A DNA stretch of 64,000 nt, taken from contig NC_089429.1 of the NCBI RefSeq assembly GCF_026210795.1, forward strand, positions 7,411,001 to 7,475,000, in the 5' to 3' direction. Positions within the stretch are counted from its first letter, which is position 1; every line of letters begins with the position of its first letter. Both the position numbers and the translations under genes were made by a program. A model generated the notes under the pieces. The model made no database searches. It was not told the origin of the DNA and saw nothing but the letters and a program-made list of their open reading frames with translations. This stretch comes from Rhizophagus irregularis. Lineage: Eukaryota; Glomeromycota; Glomeromycetes; Glomerales; Glomeraceae. Positions 1 through 13,480 of this stretch are shown in pieces.

Positions 1-1343
1 AGTGGCGTAAAAATATTTCAATTAAACCGATAATCTCATTACAATTTCTCGTAAGGGCAAAAGGTATTATTATCCAAAGTTAGAGTTTTGTATCGCTATG
101 ATTTGTTGAGAATTGTTCAACTACCTTATTTTTTAATACAAAGGAAAAAAAAAATAAATAGAGGGGCAAAAGAAATATGGCAATATTTTTAGAGATTACA
201 CTACCGAAATTCAGAAGTTAAAAACGTGGGATTAAATGACACAAATGTCACGGGAGCGAATTTTGACTAACGGAGGTCTCATTCAAAGCATCAAATTCCG
301 CTAAGCCAACCGTTTATTGTAAAATAGATGAAAAACAGGTTTCTTTTTTCAAAATAAAAAATCCAAATTTGATAAATTTGATTCTTTATTTTATAATAGA
401 TTTATTTTAAATAGTAATTATCCGGAATTATACGTTTCTCGTCTAATTCATAGTTTACGAATTAAATATTAAAAAATGTATTGAATAAATGTAACTAAAG
501 TTGAATAAAAATATAATTAAACAGAGAAAGTGATAAAAATTCAAAAGTTTTGAAATTATCCATAATGATCAGTTGGGTTCGTAGTTAGTTGTATTTTCAT
601 TTCTATGAATTTGAATAATTATGAAACATATGAGCAGATACAAGCGACAAATAAGTACATGATTGCGGAAAATTGAAAAAAAATTGTAATTTTTTTTATT
701 TGATAATTATATTTCGATGATAAATTATTAAAATTTTGATTCGATTCAACCAGCAAATCAGGAGGTAAAGTAAAAAAACACCAACATATTCTGATGATTC
801 AGCTAATAATTCCATTACTTTGCATCAGGCCTTTTTAATTGATCAGAATCCCAACATTGTTATTTTTTTTAAAAAAAAAATTATCTAAACTTTATATTTT
901 ATTTTTAAGAACTCCGTGAAATGATCGAAATAGTTTAATAGTTTGTCAGTATATCGTTATTAGATAACTAGTCATATATCTTCCCCATCTCCTTGCTTAG
1001 TCTCGATCTTTCTTTACGTCTCGCCAATATATGTTTACAACAAGGAAACATCCCTAATGAATGGCGGAATGCCATATACCCCGCATGATTTCGATGCTCT
1101 ATTAGTTAATACTCGCCCGATCACTCTTCAAATACAAATAATAATTCTCGTTACGCAGAATAAAAAGTTGACAAGCGATTTACTAATTTTCACCCCAAGT
1201 CATTTCACAACATCCTATGACAATATCCACAATAGGTTATTTACTAACAATAACATCAACCCTTCCTGAATATATATATATACTGTATATAATATGTTTT
1301 ACTGTGCCGCATTTCTTTATTAGTGATTTTTGTTAATTCCGCT
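1..1343. other. Gene-free AT-rich stretch
   Basis: I see no convincing coding region or structured repeat here. A 70-codon open frame at 1057-1269 has no recognisable motif and no codon structure that sets it apart from its surroundings. Poly-A and poly-T runs are common. Confidence 0.5.
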
Positions 1344-1906
1344 TTAATATCCATTATTATCCATATTTTGTTTATCATGCATTGATCCTCCTTTAGATGT
1401 ACCGTTATTGATACATTTCTTCCTTGTCCTAAATTTTGTAATATGAATTTCCACTTTACAGGGACCTAATTTAACTTTTTCATTTTCAGCACGTAATTTT
1501 TCTATTTCCAACTTAATCTTTTCTAACTCGTATTGTTGAGTTAATTTTTTTTCTTCTAATTCAAACATTCTTTGACATTCATGTTCTTCTAAAGTTAATT
1601 TTTTTTCATAAAACCTATTAGGTATAATATTTCATTGATAATTAAATAGAATATTGTAATGGATATGCTGCTGTATAAATTTCAGAGCATCCACCTTTGA
1701 CCATCTTGTGATAAATATTGGAAGGTGAATGGTTCAGATTGGAGATGGTAAGGATGGCATTTATCAAGAGGAATATTATTAAAAGGAGCATTGATGAAAT
1801 TTGCACCCATTTGGTAAGACATTTTGAAGATTTTGATAATATTTGAAAAAATTTGATTTTGTCTGAAAATTTGACGTTTGTCCTTAAGATTTTCCTTTTC
1901 ACTCAT
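1344..1906 (-). pseudogene. Decayed coiled-coil protein gene fragment
   Basis: On the minus strand two open pieces read as parts of one protein. The upstream piece (1906 to about 1682) begins MSEKENLKDK and ends at a stop. Shifting frame at about 1690 continues with VDALKFIQQH and then another stop. From about 1600 to 1344 a heptad-like, charged helix follows (EEKKLTQQYELEKIKLEIEK at its core), then a basic tail with KFRTRKKC. The helix is clearly coiled-coil in character. The frameshift and stop suggest a broken gene; an intron between the pieces is an alternative. I do not recognise the family, and no function can be assigned. Confidence 0.4.
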
Positions 1907-3195
1907 CTTACGTCTTAGAAGAAATCAAAGTCGAAAAATGATCATTTATCAGAGCTTTTTCCAAAAAATTTTTCACAAGGATGTAAGTCAATATTTGAAA
2001 AGATTAAAATTTAATTATCTACTATCGACTTGAAGAATAGATTTATAAATATTTTTTTTTAAAAAAAAAAATTACGATTTTACCCTCTCTATCATACGCA
2101 AATTGAACCATTTTCAGCGAGTTAATAGTTAATATTACCTGTTAAGGTTTCGCTCTGTAATACAATCATACGAGTACATAAATAATAAGGTTTGCCCCAT
2201 AAAATTTTTAGACGGAATTTATACGGAATTTCTAATTTTAAATATGTTCCCGCGTACAGCCTCGTTTTTATGTGGCGATGCTTCTATGATTTAAGGAGTT
2301 TATCAAGATCACATCATTGATATGGTCATATGGGGTGGTGTGTAAATGGGATTTTTTTTAATAATAGAAGAATTAATGAATTTTTCTTATTTCAGTTCCG
2401 TTTTTTTACATACCCTTACTTTGCTGTAAGCCCTCCCAGTATTCAATTGAACATTTCCACGACCAACAAGATAACTATTAGTGTAGAGTTACTTTTAACA
2501 ATGACTTAATTAGCGAACTAACGTAATATTTTATATGAAGTATATTATTTATTGATCAAATTTACGTTCGTTTTATTAACAACACAACTAGAAAAACGAA
2601 ATTATGAACTTACTATGGTATAATTTCAAATGTATATAATAGTTTTTAAAAGCAATATATTTATTAACAACTATTGAGGATTGAACAACAACGAAGGAAA
2701 TATACATTCACAAGAAAATAGTTCACTTTAGTCTTTTAGTGCTATGAGGATAATGGTGCGAAGTTACTGGATTAGGGTGGATACAATTATATAAAGTAAT
2801 AGCCAATTTTTTACCGATTGAATCAGAAAACCTTTTAATCAAAAAATAATATCATATTGCCTTCATATAAATTACCGAGAAAACCAACATTTGAACATTC
2901 GAATTTCATAGAAGAGAATATCGTAGGAGAGAATAACGATTAAGAAGAAGCATTATAGACCAGGCTCCGCGCATATAAAACAAGAAGACATTTTCGCGAA
3001 TTTCAAAGATTATATTAACAAAAACAAAGCCAAAAATGAAGATGAGAAATACATGAATTATTTTACTCAAATCACGCCATATTGGATTATAGACATGGTG
3101 CAACTTTTTATTAAAGAAGATTATTAGAAGACAATTAAATATCATCCTTCCGGAACCAACTATTACAACAGAACATGTAAATATTGTTAAGAAGT

Positions 3196-3271
3196 ACTAT
3201 AATGAAGAAATAGTAGAAAGTTCGAATCTTTCTACTATAATGAAGAAATAGTAGAAAGTTCAAATCTTTCT
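3196..3271. repeat. Two tandem copies of a 38-bp unit
   Basis: The unit starting actataatgaagaaatag occurs at 3196 and again at 3234, differing at one position (ttcgaatc versus ttcaaatc). It is a simple local tandem duplication. Confidence 0.8.
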
Positions 3272-3654
3272 TTTAAATTCTCATTTTGGAAGAATACGAT
3301 TGGCTAAACGAAAACACATACCATTGTGATAGATAATGAAAGACCTATAATATAATTGATTATAGAGGGTACCTTACTAGTAGTACCGATATTTAACTGA
3401 GAGGCTGCAAGGACTAATTAATTAAATCACGAATTAAAGATCATTGGAGAATTGTGATTGAAATTTTCTAATTCTGTATCAGAGAAAAACAAGATAAGGC
3501 CCAAGGGAAGGGAGGGAAAGGCCAAAGAAACGCCCTTCCAAAACCGAATTCCCGTTATGCTTCTCAAGCTGCGATACAAATTTCCTCTAATCGTTATGAT
3601 GCGGTTACCGTTCCGACAACGGCGAGAAATATTAAAATTGTTGAGTGTAATGAT

Positions 3655-4300
3655 GGCTTAGAACATCTTCCTTGAATAACATTTTTTTTTTTATCATTAT
3701 AACCATAATACTTGCATATATTACTTTCAAATCTACTACTTCTACACACGTCAATCAATACGACTTTTTTTTGCATATATTACTTTCATATCTACTACTT
3801 TTACACCACGTCAATAGGCTTTTTTTTTTATCGAACACGAAAATTTGATTTATCTTAACCCTTGCAGTAAATGAACTCATTTAAAATACTTAATATACTC
3901 TATTTTTTTTTATTGTTTATTATTTTTTATTGTTTATTTACCGTTTCTTTAATACCATATAAATAAATAATAAAATAACTAAATATTACTATGACTAAAT
4001 ATTATGACTATCCCTACTACACATCCCCCTTAATTCTTCGGCAAAGATGGCGACAGTCTGCATGGTCTTGAGGTTCTATAAACGTATAGAAAGATCTTTA
4101 CTCGCTGAGAAGAGTAAAGATAGCTTAGAACATCTTCCTTGAATAACATTTTTTTTTGCATGTATTACTTTCAATACTTAATATACTCTATTTTTTTATT
4201 TCTTATTTACCATTTCTTTAATACCATATAAATAAATAATAAAATATAACTAAAGATTACTATAACTAAATATTATGTTTATCCTACTCATCCCCCCCTC
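3655..4300. repeat. Dispersed direct duplication, possibly LTR-like
   Basis: The segment beginning gcttagaacatcttccttga at about 3657 recurs at about 4123. Both copies lead through an ataccatataaataaataat motif to a pyrimidine-rich block (catccccc). A short unique segment at 4033-4119 (about 90 bp) separates them. This could be a tandemly duplicated terminal region of a retroelement, but no coding or primer-binding site supports that, so only the duplication is claimed. Confidence 0.5.
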
Positions 4301-4353
4301 CTCCCTCCCCTAAAGACAAAGCTTATTTGTTTTTAAAAGCACTCATAAATTTT

Positions 4354-4428
4354 TTTCGCTTTCTTACTTTGTGAAAATAAAAAATGACATTTTGAAATTT
4401 TTTATTTTCACAAAATAAGAAAGCGAAA
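4354..4428. repeat. Long hairpin, 32-bp arms
   Basis: The left arm (4354-4385, starting tttcgctttcttactttgtg) is complementary to the right arm (4397-4428) at 31 of 32 positions, with an 11-nt loop. It is the size of a very small foldback element. No clear target duplication is seen. Confidence 0.75.
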
Positions 4429-6050
4429 CAGTAATGCTGTTTTCACTTTGTTCTTTGGAAGTTCGTGGCCCTATTTAATTTATATATTAATAAAATTAAT
4501 GTTGCAAAAAAAAAAAAGATTAATAATAAATAATGAAATTTAAGAACATTTACCAATTGGTATTTTCTCCCGCATTACGTTTTCATTCCAAAAAAAATCT
4601 GACATGATCAATTTTCACAAAAATTTTTTATAGGGATTCCGAGAAGTAAAATGTTTATTTTATAGAAGAAGATATTGGAAGATACTTTATTTGGTTTTTG
4701 AAATTTTTTTTTTTTTTTTTTTGGAGAAAAGATAGCAAAAAATCACATTATTTATACCCCTTGATTTTGTAAATTCACGTTTTTTTCCATTGATTAAATT
4801 CTCATTGTAAATATGTGATTACGCAATAATATGTATTAAAGAAGCTAAACCATTTTTGTATTTAATAAAGTAATCGAATAAAATTACATAAATATTTAAA
4901 ATAACGAAAATAACGATAAGGGAATACGATAATTTCGACGAAAAAAAAAAATTTTCGGATAGTGCGCGTAAATGAATGTTTGAAGATTTTAAGATTTTAC
5001 GAAAAAAAAAAAAAAAGAATTTTATAAGAATTAAATAATAAAAAAAAATCGTGTTATTAATGATGTCGCAAGGAATGCATTTATTCGTAACATGTCAATC
5101 GATCAATTAATCGATCATAAAATAAAAATACATAAAACATTTTTCTGAAAAATTTTTTATAGGGGTGATAATAAGAGGGCATATATATATATGGACCATG
5201 TGTCCAGATGATTCGTCAATTACTTCTTCTTTGAATGCCGTAAGGGAGTAAACAGACGAATCTTCCTTTTAATAACAAACATTGTGTTGTTATCTTGTTT
5301 CTCTCACAATCACTTCCGTATATATGTCCCTCTTTCTGACCCTACCAAGGTGATTCCAAACTCGGGAAGAAATGTCATTCCACTAATTATTAAAATTGTA
5401 AATTGTTAATACATGTAATATATTCTTAACTTTTGTCAATAATACCTTGTTGTTGTCTTGATTAATCTCCCAAGATAATGGGGAGAATATATGTATTTCT
5501 TTTCTTGACTCTTGATATATCCCCAGTTTGGACTTCATGGGAAGGGTTAGTTTCTCCAATTAATTGGAGTTCGGATTTGATGTTAGATATTATGGAGTTT
5601 TTAAATTTTTATTAGCAACACTTTTTTAGCGAACAATCGTTTTTTTTTAAGAACTCTATTTATACCTTTTAATGTTTCTGATAAATAAAGTTGGATTACA
5701 TGGAATAAATGTTACTGGTCCTAAATAATTAAAAACAAAATTATTAAAACGTTGCAATTAATTTAATGACTTATCGGAAGTTCGCGCCGAATGATTTCGA
5801 AAGAAAATTCTCACTGAATTGTTTTTATTTACATGTTCTATGATCAAAATAAATATATTTGGATAATCAATTGACTAATTCTATCTCATTGCTTCATGGA
5901 TTCATGTTCTTCTATATTTGGAATCATATTACTTTTATTGTATTAATTGTATTGAAATAAAGTTTATTTTTTTCAGATTTTCGTAAGATAATCAATATTT
6001 GATTTATTTAACTAAAACTGAAAAGTTATATACATGAACGTGATTATCAG

Positions 6051-6203
6051 ATGTGCGAAAACGATATTTTATCTGATATCATGCTTTTTTTAAATGTATC
6101 TATGCATGTAGATCTATTGTTATTTGTATGCCGATACCATGATCGGAATGATATTTCAATGCATCAATTACAAGAGAAATTACACGATATTTTAAAAAAG
6201 TAA
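6051..6203 (+). CDS. Possible small ORF or exon (50 codons)
   Basis: A 50-codon frame begins MCENDILSDIMLFLNVSM and ends HQLQEKLHDILKK before TAA. Its residue mix (Cys, His, Asp, Arg, Gln) is more protein-like than the poly-Lys/Asn/Phe frames typical of this AT-rich DNA, so it could be a small gene or an exon. No family is recognised, and no intron boundaries could be established. Confidence 0.2.
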   Translation: MCENDILSDIMLFLNVSMHVDLLLFVCRYHDRNDISMHQLQEKLHDILKK

Positions 6204-8237
6204 TAATTTATCTATTTTTATTGGTCATTCATTCATTTGATAAGAAATTACTTTACTTTGGGCCAAAATTAAAAAAATAAATAAATAATAAATAATAAAA
6301 ATAAAAAATTCATTCGAATTTTTTTTTGAAATAACGCCAATCGCCAATATGCATTCATTGAATGTATATTAATAAATTATCATTCGGAACTAGTAAAAAA
6401 AAAAAGATTTTTCAAGAATTCCCATCATCCATGCAATTTTTTTTTTTTTGTGTGTGTGTGAAATAATTTGTAAAATTATGCGATGCATTTTCCTGTAATG
6501 TTTCACATACGTTTGCATCAATTTAATTGATTTTTAAAAAATATATATTTATTTTTTGTTCTTTTTCTTTTACGGAATTTTATTATCGTAATGAATTGCA
6601 TATGATATCAACTGAACCTCCCTTGCATATTTGCGTAATTGTTTATAGACGCCTAGTACAAATTTATGGAATCTCCTTGTTATATCCTCAAGAATTTGAA
6701 TTTTTTTGGTCTACATAATTTATGATCTTGGGCGGAATTATAAAGGTTTATTACAATAAAATTTTTTTTAATTTATTTTTAGTTCCCTGAATTTTCTGAT
6801 CTTTAAAATTAGATATATTGTCACATTATAAAAAAAAAATTACAACAATCAACATATGAAATTTAAAATAATTCGTCCAAAAAGGAATAAATCGCGGGAA
6901 AAAACGTTTCACAATAAATCAAATAAAATATTTTTTCAATATATTATTTACAGTAAGTTGATAACAAAAAAAATGATTGCACACTTGTATCACAATTCAC
7001 GGAACGAAAGAATTTTCAAGGTTTTTTTCGGCTGCATAATATTGAAATGATAACCATTTTTTGCCTCTAATCAAATTTTTTTTTTTACAGTTTTTATTAT
7101 ACAAATTTTAAGTCACAAATGAATGAATAGAATGAAAATGCAAAAATTAAAAAAATAAATTTTGTATTTCCGTTAATAGATAACTTTATTAAATTTTATC
7201 ACCAAGTTCTTGGAAATTTTTTTAAAAAAAGCAAACAAAACAATCTCAATTCTTCTAACACATAAACCACCTAAAGATCGAAGATTATTCCTAGTTGAAA
7301 TTATTAATTTCATCATAACATGCAATTAAAAGCGAGAGCTATATCAAACTCCATTCAATCTTACGACCTTTCATAAAGTTCTAGCAGAGTTTTTTTAATG
7401 AATTTTATATAATAATATTTTTGATAAATCATCTTTTATGTCATTCAATTAGAGTGTAGGCCAAAATCTTCATAATTCTACCCAAATATGAACGAAATTG
7501 AAGAAAGGAAAAGTTTTATTTTTTAATATAAATGGAAGGAACGTTTAATTAAAAGAACCATCCTATCAATAGCAAGTCATGAGTAAAATAATTTGAATAA
7601 TAAGAATTTCATTTCGAGACAATAATGAATGTTTGTGTGAATTTCTATAAAAAAAAAAAATTGTTGATCTGCGGTTATAATATTCGCGAAAATTTTCAAT
7701 AAAATTTTTGTAAATTGAATTTTTTTTTTTGCAGATAATGAAAGTTTGAATTCAATGTAGAAAAGGGAATTTTAGCCTAGTTATTGTATGAATTTTCGTA
7801 TTAACAATTTTTCTCTAGAAAGATTTATGTCTAATCATAAAACGCGTAATTGTCGAATCAAAATATAGAGAGATCATCGTGAGAAATAAAAATAATGTTT
7901 TTGAAAAAAAAAATCTTTTATAAATGCTTAAAGATAATTAAAATTTATGAACAAAAACTTCAGATTAAAAATTCTGGACAAATTTTCTTAATTGAAATGT
8001 GCCATTCTTTTTTTTTTTTAAAAAAAAAAACCAGTAATAGAAGCTATACATGTTGAATATGACGAACTATGCCTCAGCTGGCATTATGTGATGCAGAAAG
8101 TCACCCTTTTTTAAAATTATTTTAAAACATTTGTGCGATATATGATCAAATTAGCCTAATTAAGATCTTAAAGCCGTGTAGTTTATACATAAAATATTGT
8201 TGGAATCCCCTGTTATTGTACGCCTCAGAAACAATAA
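6204..8237. other. Gene-free AT-rich stretch
   Basis: No supported gene. A frame at 6590-6718 (HMISTEPPLHICVIVYRRLV) is mildly protein-like but isolated. Homopolymer A and T runs are frequent. Confidence 0.4.
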
Positions 8238-8549
8238 ATGCATGTTTTCTTAAATGTTAGGGAAGCCTACATCGGGTTATATAATTTAATGAACAATGTC
8301 CAGCATGTTATTAATATAAACTTATTAATATTAGTCAACCAATTCCTCAGAGGATTGATTGAAGAGAACAGCATCGAATATGAGAGGATCGGTATCGAAC
8401 GAGATATTGAGGAACTGGTAAACCTGTTGGAACATGTCGAAAAAGAAAGAACGAACTGCGCCGCGGCAAGGAGATCCTTGCAGAATCACCAAGACCGTTA
8501 TCAAGCCTATACAATTGCCGTCAGTTACTACAAGAACCGGTTATCTTGA
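8238..8549 (+). CDS. Hypothetical helical protein or exon
   Basis: This 103-codon frame has clearly higher GC and balanced codon use compared with its surroundings, especially from 8340 on. The second half is strongly helical and charged (IEYERIGIERDIEELVNLLE, then HVEKERTNCAAARRSLQ), consistent with a coiled coil or helical bundle. The first ATG lies just before a TTAG|GG that would make a good 3' splice site at about 8259, so this may be the last exon of a larger gene with 5' exons not identified. No family is recognised. Composition and the absence of stops are the only support. Confidence 0.35.
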   Translation: MHVFLNVREAYIGLYNLMNNVQHVININLLILVNQFLRGLIEENSIEYERIGIERDIEELVNLLEHVEKERTNCAAARRSLQNHQDRYQAYTIAVSYYKNRLS

Positions 8550-9785
8550 AGTCAATATCTAAGCACGCAGTCACACAGGAGGATATGGATTGCCTGTCTC
8601 TGCGATCAAATAACCTTTGATTTTATTTTTTCAAATTTTCAAATTTTCGTAAAATTTCAATATTTTTTTCAAGGCAAATTTTTTATGAAAAATCCCAGTA
8701 TTAATCATTTATAATTATTATTTATGTAACCGCATTATCATTTTACCATTCTTATCATTAAGCGAACCATATTACAATATTAATATAGAATACAGGTAAA
8801 TACCGTTAAATTGATTCATTATTTACATATCATTAGTTGTGATATCTAATTTAAGGTAATAATTTCCATGAAATATTTTACAAATAAAATTGGATACTAT
8901 GAAAATACACTTTAGGAGGTTTTATCAGATAAGAAAACTTTATTTTTCAGAATAGGAATGTTAATGACCGAGAAGTAACGAAGTACAAATTTGAACGATA
9001 ATTATTAATGAGGTAACACTGCATATTATGAACAATATTAATTTCAATTTTCAACGCGAAAACTGGTTATATTGATTAATTTAAATTAAACTCTTTCATT
9101 AATCAAAGTTTTATCGGAGTATCGGAAATCAAATTTTTTCCTAAGATTTTAAATTCCGTAATGAAATTTAAATAAGGATAATGATTATTGAAATTACTGA
9201 CAAATCGTTTTTTGTGAAAATGTTGATCAGTGGTATCGTCCCATCTGACTGTGAAAGATTCGTGGAATTAAAAATTTATTTCGTACAAATGCCAATGTAA
9301 CGATTGTAACATGTCATATTCTAAATTAGTCAATTTATTGTGTCCGAACTAGGAATAATCCTAATAAATTAGATAAGCTTCATGTTACTTGAAATGATAT
9401 TTTCAATAAAACAGATTATATTACGATTAATGTATATAATATTACAAAACTTATTAAATTATAAATACATGTTTTCAATTAAAAAACCAATCATTATTAA
9501 AGCTGAATCAAACTTTATTGATAATTTTTAAAGAATTTTAGAAACAGTAATCAATAATAACACTATTTTTAAAGAATTCTAGATTTATTTTAAGACAAAA
9601 ATTTGAATTTACATGATTAGATATATTTTAAGACAAATATTTAAATTTACATGATTAGATATATTTTAAGACAAATATTTAAATTTACATGATTAGATAC
9701 AACTATTTAAATTGAAGTGATGGACCAAAAAAATTTAAGATTATCCCCAATCTTAAATCCACCCCCGTATATTTCTCCATAATCA
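8550..9785. other. Gene-free AT-rich stretch
   Basis: No gene seen. It ends with three tandem 38-bp units (listed separately) just before a GC-rich palindrome cluster. Confidence 0.5.
9581..9694. repeat. Three tandem copies of a 38-bp unit
   Basis: Units begin at 9581, 9619 and 9657 and share the core ttttaagacaaatatttaaa followed by tttacatgatt. Copies 2 and 3 are nearly identical; copy 1 has a few changes. Confidence 0.85.
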
Positions 9786-9932
9786 AGTCACGGGCCGTTT
9801 ACTTATAACGCGCATATTGAACGGCCCGTGACTTTACTTATAACGCGCGTCTCCCCGCGTCTTCTCCCCACCGCTTTTTCTTGGGGATAATATTTTAAAT
9901 ATGACACGGCACGCTATATGTCGCGTGCCGTG
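9786..9932. repeat. GC-rich palindrome cluster
   Basis: Two perfect inverted repeats sit in otherwise AT-rich DNA. Arms 9786-9799 (agtcacgggccgtt) and 9820-9833 pair over 14 bp with a 20-nt loop. Arms 9905-9914 (cacggcacgc) and 9923-9932 pair over 10 bp with an 8-nt loop. Between them ttacttataacgcgc occurs twice as a direct repeat (about 9799 and 9834), and cytosine-rich sequence follows. CpG density is high compared with the flanks. It could be a transposon terminus, a protein-binding array or a structured RNA; nothing here decides which. Confidence 0.75.
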
Positions 9933-11904
9933 CCCCAATTATCCACGAATTTAGTGTATGTCGTTTCATGTTGCCTTCTTGAGGACGTTTTTTGTCAGTG
10001 ATTAAAGAAGGAGGTTTATAAAATGTAATGATTTTAATGATTTTGTTAATCATTGGTTTTAGTGATTTAATAATTTGATGATTTTTAATATTTTTAATAT
10101 TTATTTTTGTCAATTTTATAGAAATCCACAAAGAAATTTTTTCATGGTTTATATATCTTAAATTTACTTATAATTTCATGTTGTTACCAAATTTAATTAA
10201 TTAATATAATTACATTACCCCTTTAAACAAACCAGCGAGGGGTTATTTAGGTTTCGAATTTAAAGTACAATAGATATTATCTTTCATTACAGGGACTATA
10301 AAGGAAATTATCAATCAAAATAGTAACGTAATAAATTTAATCATTTAAGTTACATATTTCAATAAATTATTATAACTGATAATCGCTAAATAAAATAAAG
10401 AATTCCTTTAATTCATCACAATCGGAATTACCGCGTTATTTTAAAAAATTATTCCAAATATAGATCACAAGAAGAATGAAGTATATATTAATTAACCGAA
10501 TTCAGCAGCAATTCATCTAAATGGATTCGTGTACTTCGAAATTCATATGGTGAAACATTTATTATATTCAATAACGAAATGGACCAGTTATAGTATGAAT
10601 AGTATGAATAAGCATTCAAGATTCATATTTCTAGGCCAAAAATATCATCATTAACTAAACAAAATAATATGAGTCATTCAAATATAGATAATCAATAGGT
10701 AGGTTATAAGCTTATATCATATGTTTATCTCACAAAAATCGGAAAGTCTATTATTTCTGACAATTCCGATAATCCCAAAAATAGGTTACAGGATCGGGAA
10801 TTTATTAAACAAGAAGAATTTCAAATTTCTGGACCAGTCGTATTTCCTACAGTACAGTATGGATATGCATAATCTTTTATCATTCATACAAAATTACAAT
10901 CAGGATTCAGGAATTTTTCGGGACTGATCCGATATACGAGATAGATTATCTAGAATAAATTTTTAGACGACAACCCATAAAAATAAATTTTATGAACAAA
11001 AAGGAGAAATTAAATTAGCCGAATGCCATCACTATTGTCCAATCATCAATCCATTTGAATGGAAGATCATATTGTATTTGTACTATCTGACTATCTCACA
11101 AAGTTTAAACTTTAATACATTTATGATGAAAGTTTATTAAACAAGGTATTTCTTTCAAATGCAACTTTCATTGGTATGAGTCTTTTATTGTTTCGGTTTA
11201 AAATTTCAAACCTTTTTAATCAATGAAACTAAAGAACGTCATAAAATTAGTGTTACAAATATCAATAAAATTTGTCATCTCATCGAGGATTTAACTTATA
11301 CGAAAATCCTTGTAAATAAATACAAAGAAAATTTAAACCAATAGATTTTTATGATAAATCAGGAGTAATGTACACTAAAAAATTGCTAAATGCATCACTG
11401 TGCATCCCACGTGAAATACAAATCATATGACATACAAATACGAATTTTTGATTGGCTCATCTTTTAATTTTATTATAAGAAAAAGAAATTTTTTTTTAGA
11501 ATGAATATAATTGATGAGGTTAAGGGTAAATTACATCCCAACACTACCAAAAATGAATAGAATTAACAAATAAAGCAAGACTATAGATAATGATATCGAT
11601 TACATATCAAATAAAATAACATCTAAGCAGATTAATGAAAATAAAACAAGAATAAGATAGCCATTAACATTTTGTTTCTGAAGATTTTAAGGTATCATTC
11701 CTACAAAAAAAAAAGAATAAAAGAACGTTAGTACATGCTCCTGAACAAAGGAAGTAAAAAAAAAAATAAAAAGTTCTATTTTACTATTTTTGCTATAAAA
11801 AATACTGATAATTAACATTTATCATCTTAAACTACTTTATTAAGTTAATAAATGGCCTTATAAGGCTGCACCAATTCAATTTTTCATTTAATATAACCCC
11901 CCTC
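9933..11904. other. Gene-free AT-rich stretch
   Basis: No supported gene. Open frames of about 70 codons at 9895-10131 (minus) and 10721-10927 (plus) have no motif. Confidence 0.5.
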
Positions 11905-12259
11905 TAGGGATTGGAATTGATTCCCATTATTGGAATCGATTTTAAAATCGATTAATCACGATTAATCGTTTCACAAATATCGATTTTAAGATTCGATTTT
12001 CAATTTTTGATAATCAAAACTAATCGAATTTATATTTCACAAAAAATACAAATTACGGTGCAAATTTATAATTATACTTAAAAGATTATTTATAATAATA
12101 GAATTTTTATATTTTAATGAATTTATTCAATTAAAAGTAATATAATTTGAGAATGTCAAATTCACCGATCACACCCATGTTTTTGATTGGTTACGCGATT
12201 ACGCTATCATCAATAAATGTTTATTTGTTTATTATTTCTAGTACTTTCCCAACTTTAAA

Positions 12260-13190
12260 CCCTTTGCTCAGCTGGTATGTTTTTCTTTTTTTTTCTTTTA
12301 TTGTTTTTATATTTTATTTCTTGCTAACTTTATTTTATTCTCTTTAAGTTCTTACTCCTTTCAGTCTTTTGCTCTTTGCAATTAAGGTGTGTTTAGTATT
12401 ACATAGTCACGATTTTTTGAAGTTTTTGTTTTTTTTTTATTTTGTCTCTTACACTTCGTTTCTTATATTTTGTTCCTTACATTTCCTTTTTAACTTTATT
12501 TTGTTTTCTTTTAGGTCCTTAGTTCTTCTCGGTGTGTTCTTTCTTTTTTTATTTTTTTTATTATTTTTTTTATTTTGTCTATCATATTTTATTTATTTTA
12601 TGGTTTTTATTTGGTCAGTTGGTTTCCTTCATTTTTTTATTCCCTACTATTTTTTTATCTTTTGTTTCCATTGTTACTTTTATTTCCTTAATTTTTCATT
12701 TCTTTTTCACTCCACTTCATTTTTTTTCGTTCCTTTTCGCTCGTCTCTCGTTTCTTTCACTCCTTTTCACTCCCCGTGTTTTATATCGTGTATGCAAATG
12801 ATTAGAAATTGACAGAGAAGTTGGCAAATTTTTTTCTGTCTTTAAGTGGACTGAAAATATGTTATAAAGGCCTTCATTTTCTTTTATTCCTTTCGTTTCC
12901 CTTCGTTTTTTTCATTCCTTTTCACTCCTTCATTTTTTTCGTTCCTTTTTATCCCCTTTGTTTTTTTTATTCCTTTTTCACCTCTCTTTTGCTTCTTTCA
13001 TTTTTTTTTACTCCACCTTTGTTTCTTTCATTACTTTTTATTCCTCTTCATTTATTTTCGTCTTCTTCCCTTCACTTCTTTTGTTGATCTTTATTCATTA
13101 TTTTTTTCATTATATTTTGTTTCTTACTCTTCTTTTTGTTATTGCACATTCTCTTCATTTTATTTTCATTATTTCTGTTATTTCCATAAA
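12260..13190. repeat. Pyrimidine-rich strand-asymmetric tract
   Basis: For about 900 bp the plus strand is dominated by T and C in degenerate TTTCNTT/TTCCTTTT patterns (for example cctttcgtttcccttcg). Open frames here translate to almost pure Phe/Ser/Leu and I treat them as low-complexity artefacts. The mirror strand is purine-rich. Confidence 0.8.
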
Positions 13191-13480
13191 TAAATAAATA
13201 AATAAAAATTGTTAATATTTATATTTTTAATCAATAAAATGTATCTTTAATTAATAAATTATTATTATTATCATTATAAATGTGTAAGCATTTAGTTTGC
13301 AAATAAAAATTTCATTACATTTTAAAAGTTACTTTAAAAAAAATTTTTGATATTTTGATTACAAATGATATAATACATATTATTCTAACAAAGAGTTCAT
13401 CTGCTTCATCACGTAATGACATAATACTTCCTTGTTTAATACTGCAAAATGCTAACTTGTATCATTAATAAACATTTATT

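Larger units (their letters stand above)
1907..6050. other. Gene-free AT-rich stretch with short repeats
   Basis: No supported gene is visible. Open frames of 60-80 codons on either strand lack motifs. The stretch contains a 38-bp tandem pair, a dispersed direct duplication around 3.66-4.30 kb and a hairpin at 4.35 kb, all listed separately. A relatively GC-rich purine stretch near 3490-3560 has no recognisable coding content. Confidence 0.45.

Noticed and set aside
12147-13197. Several open frames of 66-147 codons rich in Phe, Ser and Leu
   Set aside because: They lie in a pyrimidine-rich low-complexity tract inside a non-coding element; the residue mix follows from base composition and no motif is present.
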